45,426 bases of DNA from a virus. Shown in pieces: positions 39,669 to 45,426 of the stretch (within the stretch, counting starts at the first letter, position 1; each line of letters begins with the position of its first letter). The position numbers and the translations under genes were made by a program. Where the stretch lies: positions 1 to 45,426 of the IMG/VR virus record IMGVR_UViG_3300048837_000843; one strand, given 5' to 3'. The notes below the pieces were generated by a model. That model was given only the letters and a program-made list of their open reading frames with translations. It was not told the origin of the DNA and searched no databases.

Positions 39669-39844
39669 CAATATTAAGAATTGCATTGGATCTTATTTCA
39701 ATAGGTCTAATTATTTGGTTTATAATCATATTGAAAAACCAGAGGAAAGACACTCCAACCATGGTAAAAGATGGTGACACCATCAAGTTACTGGATGAAG
39801 ATGGAAATGTGTTTTATGAGTCAACAACTAGAAAAAATAAGTGA
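39665..39844 (+). CDS. Small membrane protein, 59 aa
   Basis: One hydrophobic helix (about residues 7-23, [17 protein letters not shown]), then a charged soluble tail ending [19 protein letters not shown] at its start and TGATG at its end join it to both neighbours. Role unknown; could anchor or chaperone the secreted proteins that follow. Confidence 0.55.
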   Translation: MTILRIALDLISIGLIIWFIIILKNQRKDTPTMVKDGDTIKLLDEDGNVFYESTTRKNK

Positions 39845-41544
39845 TGAAAAAATTAATTTACATTGTACTACTGTTATTTGCAACTGGATCTATTTATGGC
39901 CAAAGACAAATACCTAAATCAGATGGTTTAAGGATTGCTCCAAAGGATGCGCCAAGCACACCAATAAGAGGTGAGATTTATTATGACAGCATAAATAATT
40001 CTTTAGCTTCGTGGAATGGGGTTTCGTGGGATAATTATATTTTGGCATCTGATATTGCCGACTTGTCTTTGGGTGATCTTTCTCAGCTTGATCAAGTATC
40101 AGAAACTGAAATATTAGACAATGCTATTACCACTTCAAAGATAGCGGATGGAACTATAACTAATAATGATATAAACAGTTCAGCAGGTATAGCACTTACT
40201 AAACTAGCAACGGTTACACCATCATCGCCAATTATAAGTAATATAACTGGGAATCTACAAGCTACAACAGTTAATAATTTTATAGATGATGTACTTGACT
40301 TAGATACTAAATTCGGTAGATTAAACTCGGTTAATTCATGGACTACTACTAATTCATTCGCAGGTACAACTAATTTTACAGGTTTAGTATCATCTAATAG
40401 TGTACAGTTAAACAGTTTATCTTGGAAACAAAAAGATGTAACTGATAATGCCAAGTGGCAATTATTAAGAAGTGGGACTATATCTGATACTGATAGAAGT
40501 TTAGTTTGGCAATATGAAATTGGTCATAATGATTCATTCAGTACATTATACACTTTAAATTATACTGGTACTCCCACAGTTGGCACCGATTTGGCTGATA
40601 AGGATTATGTAGATTCCGTAGCTGGTAGCGGAACTATAGCAGACGGCTCCATAACCAACGCCAAATTAGCGGACATGGCAGCCAACAGCATAAAACTGAA
40701 CAATACGGGAAGTGCTGCCCCTCCTATAGACGGAACTATTCCGCAATTGAAGGCAATGCTTGATTATGATATGTCCGAAATCGATAATACCCCATCTGGA
40801 AATATTGCAGCTACTACAGGGCAAGCAGCTATTAATGAACTGGATTCGGAGAAAGGGGGGTTGGCAACATCGAATACTTGGTCCAGCGATAACACTTTTG
40901 CTATAGGACTTTTTAATAATCCTATTTATAACGGTCAGGTGTATGGTGTTTCCGATAAAAGATGGGCATTTGGAAAAGAACCTTCGCAAGTGGATGGTGA
41001 TTTTCTTTTCACCAGACAAAATTCAAATCAAATCAATTATGGTGGAGTATATGAACTTATAGCCAAAATAAACGCAAGCGGAAACCCAACCGATGCAACC
41101 GATTTGACCGATAAGGCTTATGTGGATGCGGAAATTGCAGGTGTTACAGGTTCTGGAATCCAATTGCACCCAGATTCCCCTGTAACGATAGATAGTCTTT
41201 ATGTGGGTACGGTGGCTCAGATAGAAGCGGCAGGATTGGGAACAGATGTACTTTCAATTCCAACAGATGCATCACCGGCAACAACCTTCACAGGCACGGT
41301 TATTCCTTTGGACGGTTATTATACCATAGACAACACTTCCACGGATACGGCAACATGGACACTAAACGCAACGGTACGCAACGGGGCTTCATTTGATATA
41401 CTTATAGACATGGCAAGTGAACCCACAATAACAGGGGCAACGGAAATACCTGGGACGGCAGGATTTTCAACAAATACATTATCGGTAATCAAAGGAACGG
41501 TAATACAGGGAACCGTTTACTACTACTTTTTAGACTTGGAATAA
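39844..41544 (+). CDS. Fibre-like protein with an N-terminal signal peptide
   Basis: The ATG at 39844 overlaps the previous stop; a GTG at 39841 is also in frame. [20 protein letters not shown] is a typical Bacteroidota signal peptide, with mature RQIPKSDGL. The protein contains fibre modules: [39 protein letters not shown] and the repeats [11 protein letters not shown] and [12 protein letters not shown] fibre of this type normally stays in the cytoplasm until assembly, so the signal peptide is unusual. Base composition rises in GC from about 40620, suggesting a joint inside the gene. Confidence 0.7.
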   Translation: MKKLIYIVLLLFATGSIYGQRQIPKSDGLRIAPKDAPSTPIRGEIYYDSINNSLASWNGVSWDNYILASDIADLSLGDLSQLDQVSETEILDNAITTSKIADGTITNNDINSSAGIALTKLATVTPSSPIISNITGNLQATTVNNFIDDVLDLDTKFGRLNSVNSWTTTNSFAGTTNFTGLVSSNSVQLNSLSWKQKDVTDNAKWQLLRSGTISDTDRSLVWQYEIGHNDSFSTLYTLNYTGTPTVGTDLADKDYVDSVAGSGTIADGSITNAKLADMAANSIKLNNTGSAAPPIDGTIPQLKAMLDYDMSEIDNTPSGNIAATTGQAAINELDSEKGGLATSNTWSSDNTFAIGLFNNPIYNGQVYGVSDKRWAFGKEPSQVDGDFLFTRQNSNQINYGGVYELIAKINASGNPTDATDLTDKAYVDAEIAGVTGSGIQLHPDSPVTIDSLYVGTVAQIEAAGLGTDVLSIPTDASPATTFTGTVIPLDGYYTIDNTSTDTATWTLNATVRNGASFDILIDMASEPTITGATEIPGTAGFSTNTLSVIKGTVIQGTVYYYFLDLE

Positions 41545-42108
41545 ATGAGGAGTTTATTAATCATATTACTTTTTTCTTTTAGTGCTTATGGGCAGCAGGA
41601 CTTGTTATTGGCTAGTATCCAACAAGCGGGGGGCGGTGGTATTACAAACTTATATACATTTGCCAACGCTGCTAATCCAGATAGTGAAGTTAATGCTACC
41701 ACAGGTTTCACCGTGGGAACAAACAGCCCTACAATAGCATCTACCGCTACAAGCCCACATGATGGATCTTATAGATTGGAATTAACAGCAGGAACCACGG
41801 GAGCAACTAGTAATGGTACATTTTCATTTACCAACGCAGTATTGCCTCCATCCACAGCGGTAACGGTCAAGATATGGGCTTATGAGGAAGCTGGCACTAG
41901 CAGATGGAACATAGAGCTTCCATCTTGGGGTGGTTGGGCCTCCACTATTGCCGTAACTACAATTTCTACTACAGTTTGGACAGAATACACCTTATCTGGA
42001 ACTACAACTGGTTCGGCAGCAACGAGGTATATTCTTATCCAATCAGATAGCGACACCCCAACGGGCAGAAAGATATTTTTTGATGATATAACGGTTACAA
42101 TTCCATGA
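41545..42108 (+). CDS. Secreted jelly-roll / carbohydrate-binding-like protein, 187 aa
   Basis: A signal peptide MRSLLIILLFSFSAYGQ is followed by a beta-rich domain: FTVGTNSPTIASTATSPHDGSYRLEL, TAVTVKIWAYEEAGTSRWNI and RKIFFDDITVTIP (long parts shortened). The order of strands ending in FDDI resembles carbohydrate-binding modules of the jelly-roll type. Starts directly after the previous stop and overlaps the lyase gene by four bases, so it is likely a partner of the lyase. Confidence 0.65.
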   Translation: MRSLLIILLFSFSAYGQQDLLLASIQQAGGGGITNLYTFANAANPDSEVNATTGFTVGTNSPTIASTATSPHDGSYRLELTAGTTGATSNGTFSFTNAVLPPSTAVTVKIWAYEEAGTSRWNIELPSWGGWASTIAVTTISTTVWTEYTLSGTTTGSAATRYILIQSDSDTPTGRKIFFDDITVTIP

Positions 42109-43523
42109 ATAAACTCACCTACATAGTTCTTTTATTTCCTTTATTAATGATGGGGCAGACCTTAGCCCTTCCTTGGGCGCATGGTCACGGCAGATACACT
42201 ACGGGCGGTCGGGGATATGGATTATATTTTGTTACCAATACAAATAATAGTGGCGCAGGTAGTCTTAGACAAGCCTTAGCGGATGCCGATAGTGCTGGTG
42301 GTGGGAATATAATTTTTAGAACTTCTGGAACTGTAACATTAAGTACTGACCTTGGCATAACGGGGGATAACATTACCATTTGGGGGATGTCCGCTCCTGG
42401 GGATGGGATAACTGTCTATAATGATGAAACCTATATTTATGGCCAGAATATAATTATTACTGATATGCGCTTTAGGGGAGGTGATACAGCAGTTTCACAG
42501 GAAGAAGATGTTATTAGAATACAAAGCCAAGGACAATCTGGAACTTTCCAAAATTATATGTTTGACCATATTTCTGTGTCATGGGGAGGCGATGAAAATT
42601 TTAGTGTAGAAACTGGCACCGGGGGGGGTGTAACGGTAAACAATATGACCGTTCAGAATTCAATAATTTCAGAACCATTTAACAGTAAAAATGTTATTCT
42701 TTGGGGTAAAAATATTTCAGATATTTCATTTATAGCAAATTATTTAGCCCATTCTAATGAAAGAAATATTAGAAGTTCTACCGATTCAGATAAATGGGAA
42801 CAGGTTAATAATTTTATCTATAATTATGGATTAGGGATAAATCCAACGGCAGGTAATTGGGTGGATGCAATTGGCAATGTTTTTGAGGACGGGCCATCCA
42901 CTCAAATTGCCAACACCATACATTGGGAAACCTGCTCATCAGGCAATTGCCCTCCAAGTGGATTGACGGATTTTTCAACTTCAAGATTGTATCAAATTGA
43001 TAACACATTTAACGGAGGTTCTGTTTCTGTAAGTAGTAATATTTCGGCCTATACCACAGGCACACCTAACGTAAGTAGCGAACATATTGCAATGGCATCA
43101 AGTTTGGTTAAGGCTTATGTGTTGGACAATGCAGGGGCTAGGGCATGGCTGCCCAGCGGAGTAGATGATTTGGATGCTCATATATTGGCAGATGGTGCAA
43201 ATGGCTCGACTGGTTCGTTTCCAAGTAGTGAAGCGGGAACAACAGGGCTGCCTACACTAGCCTCTGGAACCGCATATACGGATACTGACAATGATGGAAT
43301 GGGAGACGATTGGGAAATGGCAAGATGGGGCGACTTGGACGAAACGTATAGCGGTGATGACGACGCTGATGGGTATTTAAATCTCGAAGAGTTTATGCAC
43401 TACAGGGTAGGTAAAGGAGACGCAGGAGTAAGTCCTGAAACAAGCATAACCCCTACAGTATTTAGAATAGGAAGCACAATAAGCCCTTTCTTTTATTTGG
43501 GGCCAACTAAATATAGATTATAA
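42105..43523 (+). CDS. Secreted pectate lyase-like protein (PL1-like)
   Basis: A 472-residue protein. Residues 1-21 are a signal peptide (MNKLTYIVLLFPLLMMGQTLA). GHGRYTTGGRGYGLYFVTN and SGAGSLRQALADADSAGGG are the typical N-terminal coil of family 1 pectate lyases, and FDHISVSWGGDENFSV matches the conserved DHxSxSW.xDE strand. A parallel beta-helix follows, then DTDNDGMGDDWE and DDDADGYLNLEEF, a calcium-binding EF-hand/dockerin-like end. It would cleave uronate-containing polysaccharide outside the cytoplasm. Whether it is virion-bound or truly secreted is open. Confidence 0.8.
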   Translation: MNKLTYIVLLFPLLMMGQTLALPWAHGHGRYTTGGRGYGLYFVTNTNNSGAGSLRQALADADSAGGGNIIFRTSGTVTLSTDLGITGDNITIWGMSAPGDGITVYNDETYIYGQNIIITDMRFRGGDTAVSQEEDVIRIQSQGQSGTFQNYMFDHISVSWGGDENFSVETGTGGGVTVNNMTVQNSIISEPFNSKNVILWGKNISDISFIANYLAHSNERNIRSSTDSDKWEQVNNFIYNYGLGINPTAGNWVDAIGNVFEDGPSTQIANTIHWETCSSGNCPPSGLTDFSTSRLYQIDNTFNGGSVSVSSNISAYTTGTPNVSSEHIAMASSLVKAYVLDNAGARAWLPSGVDDLDAHILADGANGSTGSFPSSEAGTTGLPTLASGTAYTDTDNDGMGDDWEMARWGDLDETYSGDDDADGYLNLEEFMHYRVGKGDAGVSPETSITPTVFRIGSTISPFFYLGPTKYRL

Positions 43524-43527
43524 ACCA

Positions 43528-43614
43528 ATGGACCCATACCTCACCATAGCACTCATTTACATCTTAATGATGGTTGTGGTCAAGAGAGTGGAACCATATA
43601 TAATAGAGAAGTAA
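43528..43614 (+). CDS. Small membrane protein, 28 aa
   Basis: MDPYLTIALIYILMMVVVKRVEPYIIEK; one membrane helix. Its TAA overlaps the ATG of the holin-like gene (TAATG), which is the reason to list it. Could be an antiholin-like or small lysis regulator, unproven. Confidence 0.42.
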   Translation: MDPYLTIALIYILMMVVVKRVEPYIIEK

Positions 43615-43970
43615 TGGAAGAATATAAATGGATTATTATTACAATAGTATGCTACTTTGCAGCTTTATGGTATGACATACTTAAAAGAGACAAGGACAGC
43701 CAAAAAAGCCCAAGAAGATTTGATTTGGTTTTCTTTTTAAAGGACAATGTTAACCGACTTATTTTTTCGTTTTTATTGTCGATAACTTGTGCAGTGGTTT
43801 TTTGGCTTATTGCACCAGATGTTGCTAAGGTTGCAAATCAGGATATTACAAGTTTAGGATCTATAATATATGCAATTATAGGTGGAGCGCCTGATTTGAT
43901 TATATCATATGCAAAGAGAAAAACTAATTTCTTAAAACAGGAATCAGTTGATGGTTTCAAAAGAAAATGA
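43614..43970 (+). CDS. Holin-like multi-pass membrane protein
   Basis: A 118-residue protein with three hydrophobic segments, near 6-20, 49-67 and 80-97, and a basic C-terminus (YAKRKTNFLKQESVDGFKRK). Size and topology fit a holin, and it sits directly upstream of the endolysin. Holins permeabilise the inner membrane at a set time. No family signature is seen, so the call is from context. Confidence 0.62.
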   Translation: MEEYKWIIITIVCYFAALWYDILKRDKDSQKSPRRFDLVFFLKDNVNRLIFSFLLSITCAVVFWLIAPDVAKVANQDITSLGSIIYAIIGGAPDLIISYAKRKTNFLKQESVDGFKRK

Positions 43971-44323
43971 GCTATACTATGACAGATAAAGTAAGAAACC
44001 GGTATGAGTGGATTTACAAAGCACTTGTAATTTCTTTATTGACAATGATGTTAGGTTACTTAGTTACATTTGTTCCTAAAGCTGTTGATGCAATTAACAA
44101 TAGAACATTTGATACCGAAAGTCAAAAGACAGAAACAATTGCTAGAAATGGAAAGTACATTGTTTCAGAAGTCGAAAAAGAAAGGTTAATGCGCCACATG
44201 GAAGATAAAAACCGACATATGTCTGTTGAAGAAAAAGAACAGCTGATCATCATACGTGAAAATCAAAAACGTATTGGTGAAGATCTACAGGAAATTAAGA
44301 CACTATTAAAAACGTTAAGATAA
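43967..44323 (+). CDS. Membrane-anchored coiled-coil protein (XhlA-like, tentative)
   Basis: One membrane segment at about 20-38 (LVISLLTMMLGYLVTFVP), then a Glu/Lys-rich tail with coiled-coil ending IRENQKRIGEDLQEIKTLLK. This resembles haemolysin XhlA-type lysis helpers in reverse orientation. ATGA overlap before it, and it overlaps the endolysin start by one base. Start could also be the ATG at 43979. Confidence 0.55.
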   Translation: MSYTMTDKVRNRYEWIYKALVISLLTMMLGYLVTFVPKAVDAINNRTFDTESQKTETIARNGKYIVSEVEKERLMRHMEDKNRHMSVEEKEQLIIIRENQKRIGEDLQEIKTLLKTLR

Positions 44324-44679
44324 TGACACTAGGCCAGGCACAGCGGATTTTTACAAGGAACATCGGTTGCCTTATTGAGTATGCTTATACCATAGGAATA
44401 GAATTGACCTTTGGACACGCTTGGAGGTCATTGGAAGAGCAAAAGCGGTTAAAGGCAGAAGGCAAAAGCCAAACCCTTAACAGTAAGCACTTGGATAGAT
44501 TGGCCGTTGATTTTAATTTCTTTATAAACGGAAATCTTACCTACAGATATGAGGATGTTAAGCCATTGGGGGATTATTGGGTATCGCTCCATGATAAGAA
44601 CCGTTGGGGCGGAGACTTTAATAAAAACGGAATTGCGGACGGATTTATGGATACACCACATTTTGAAATGCAGAGGTAA
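44323..44679 (+). CDS. Endolysin, M15 peptidase (L-Ala-D-Glu / D-Ala-D-Ala type)
   Basis: A 118-residue peptidase with the M15 zinc motifs: TLNSKHLDRLAVDFNF (S54, H56, D63) and DTPHFEM (H113), and a GHAWRSLEEQKRLKAEGKS lead-in (31-49). Zinc ligands are complete. It would cut the stem peptide of peptidoglycan. Without a signal peptide, it depends on a holin, which is adjacent. Ends in TAATG with the next small frame. A short loop DFNKNGIADG may bind calcium. Confidence 0.9.
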   Translation: MTLGQAQRIFTRNIGCLIEYAYTIGIELTFGHAWRSLEEQKRLKAEGKSQTLNSKHLDRLAVDFNFFINGNLTYRYEDVKPLGDYWVSLHDKNRWGGDFNKNGIADGFMDTPHFEMQR

Positions 44680-44759
44680 TGCAAATAAATTCAACCCAAA
44701 TAATTCAAATGTTAGATGAATTTCACAATGATATTATTGATCAACATTTTGAAGAATAA
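44679..44759 (+). CDS. Possible small protein, 26 aa
   Basis: Starts MQINSTQIIQMLDEFHND, overlapping the endolysin stop as TAATG. Acidic and helical. Listed for its coupling; it may not be real. Confidence 0.32.
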   Translation: MQINSTQIIQMLDEFHNDIIDQHFEE

Positions 44760-44770
44760 AACGAAAAACA

Positions 44771-45163
44771 ATGAATGAAGAAATAAAATTTTCCAACAAA
44801 ATAAGTCCAGAAAAACGCAAGTTATATTTTATGTATGGTTTTTTAGGCTTTATGTTCATTTTCCTAGCATATCTTTATTTCAACAACAAAACCCTCACAA
44901 AAAAACTTTCAGAGCGTTACAAAGAAGATATTGAAAAATTAAGTTCCACAATTAACGAAGCTGAAAAGACAGTTGATAATTTAGAAGTTCAGTATTCAGA
45001 TGTTTTGGAAAAAATTGAAAGTTTGAAATTAGATTTAAACAAGAATGTAAAAATCCTTAACAATGAAAAAGCAAAAATCAATGAACTTAATAAGAAATTC
45101 AAAACCTTACCTAATAGTGTTCGGGATTCTATTCTGCGTCAGTTTATCAGGGCAAACCAATAA
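44771..45163 (+). CDS. Inner-membrane coiled-coil protein, i-spanin-like
   Basis: A 130-residue protein with a membrane segment at about 19-37 (LYFMYGFLGFMFIFLAYLYF) and a periplasmic coiled coil (LSSTINEAEKTVDNLEVQYSD and on). It has the topology of a Rz-type i-spanin. It follows the endolysin and overlaps an out-of-frame secreted protein by 83 bases, as spanin genes often do. Function inferred from architecture. Confidence 0.6.
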   Translation: MNEEIKFSNKISPEKRKLYFMYGFLGFMFIFLAYLYFNNKTLTKKLSERYKEDIEKLSSTINEAEKTVDNLEVQYSDVLEKIESLKLDLNKNVKILNNEKAKINELNKKFKTLPNSVRDSILRQFIRANQ

Positions 45164-45426
45164 TATTTCTGTTGATCGTGATTCTTTGAATAATGTGTTT
45201 TCTAACTTTCAAAAATCTAAGGCCCAGGTAGAATACCTGCAGAAAGAAAATAAAATGCTAAAAAATATCATTGTGGAGCATGAAGAAGCAGAGGTTGTTT
45301 TGAATAATCAAATAGATCAATACAGGAACATTATAGTTCCATCACAGAAGGAAATTATAAGTAAGTTGAACCTTATGATCAATGATAGTAAAAAAGCCAA
45401 GAGAAAGGCTTATATCAATGGAGGTA
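45081..45426 (+). CDS. Secreted coiled-coil protein, possible outer spanin partner (partial)
   Basis: ATG at 45081 lies inside the preceding gene in another frame. The frame gives MNLIRNSKPYLIVFGILFCV then SLSGQ, a plausible signal peptide, and a helical tail (FSNFQKSKAQVEYLQKENKM) that runs on to the window end, so the C-terminus is missing. ILFC is a weak lipobox at best. A coiled-coil protein exported next to an i-spanin-like protein suggests an outer spanin or other cell-envelope lysis factor. Confidence 0.55.
   Translation, partial: MNLIRNSKPYLIVFGILFCVSLSGQTNNISVDRDSLNNVFSNFQKSKAQVEYLQKENKMLKNIIVEHEEAEVVLNNQIDQYRNIIVPSQKEIISKLNLMINDSKKAKRKAYINGG

Noticed and set aside
40666-41019. 117-codon minus-strand frame inside the fibre-like gene
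   Set aside because: Opposite an intact + strand gene in a higher-GC stretch, where chance antisense frames are common; no leader or overlap with other genes supports it.
1-45426. CRISPR array, tRNA or tmRNA genes
   Set aside because: No regularly spaced direct repeats and no cloverleaf or TTCRA arm were found by eye; a tRNA scan would settle it.
1-45426. Prophage attachment sites or integrase
   Set aside because: No tyrosine or serine recombinase motifs and no long direct repeat at the ends; the window may simply not include them.

Overview
The window looks like about 45 kb of a tailed siphovirus, or prophage, of a flavobacterium-like Bacteroidota host. Evidence for the host: low GC, A-rich gene leaders without Shine-Dalgarno sequences, short promoter boxes resembling the Bacteroidota TAnnTTTG -7 element, Bacteroidota-style signal peptides ending in GQ or SQ, and an SSB tail ending DDLPF. 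Almost every gene is on the + strand and many overlap by ATGA or TAATG. No integrase, repressor, tRNA, rRNA or CRISPR is visible, so lifestyle cannot be decided here.

Layout. (1) 1-12.2 kb, early/replication-recombination and small-gene region: C-terminus of an SSB, RuvC-like resolvase, NinB-like and NinG/HNH-like proteins, an unusual GHKL-like ATPase with a C-terminal HExxH motif, an HNH nuclease, a small outer-membrane barrel, many short unknown or membrane proteins, a ParB-like protein overlapping a GT-A type glycosyltransferase, and a free-standing RarA/MgsA C-terminal-like protein. (2) 12.2-15.9 kb, a distinct block of five or six unrelated genes (including a beta-class DNA methyltransferase and a lipoprotein), separated by structured spacers that share sequence and resemble gene-cassette boundaries. 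(3) 15.9-26.4 kb, DUF3560 protein, terminase subunits, SPP1-like portal, head morphogenesis protein, scaffold, decoration protein, major capsid, four connector/closure/terminator genes and the major tail protein. (4) 26.5-29.6 kb, an island with early-type promoters inside the late region: HNH, winged-helix-like and RadC/JAMM proteins. (5) 29.7-39.7 kb, tail assembly chaperone with a clear -1 frameshift site, tape measure, distal tail, large tail-tip protein and fibre/baseplate genes. (6) 39.8-43.5 kb, three consecutive proteins with signal peptides: a fibre-like protein, a binding-module-like protein and a PL1-like pectate lyase. (7) 43.5-45.4 kb, lysis: holin-like membrane proteins, M15 peptidase endolysin, and an overlapping pair of membrane/coiled-coil and secreted proteins resembling a spanin pair, the last gene running off the window.

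Regulation. Five copies of an AT-rich promoter-like motif (palindromic core ATAAATATTTAT followed by TATMTTTA) precede genes at 2649, 5703, 11621, 26541 and 28371, usually with a shared leader ACATTTAAAACATCACA. A different 14-base motif, TTTACTACTATAAA, lies in three gaps of the structural region (22114, 30631, 38775) and may mark late transcription units. Rho-independent terminators close several operons.

The best candidates for something undescribed are the cassette-like block with its paired homologous spacers (12.2-15.9 kb), the permuted GHKL/metallopeptidase protein, and the secreted polysaccharide-lyase trio. All functions are read from sequence by eye; no database search was run.
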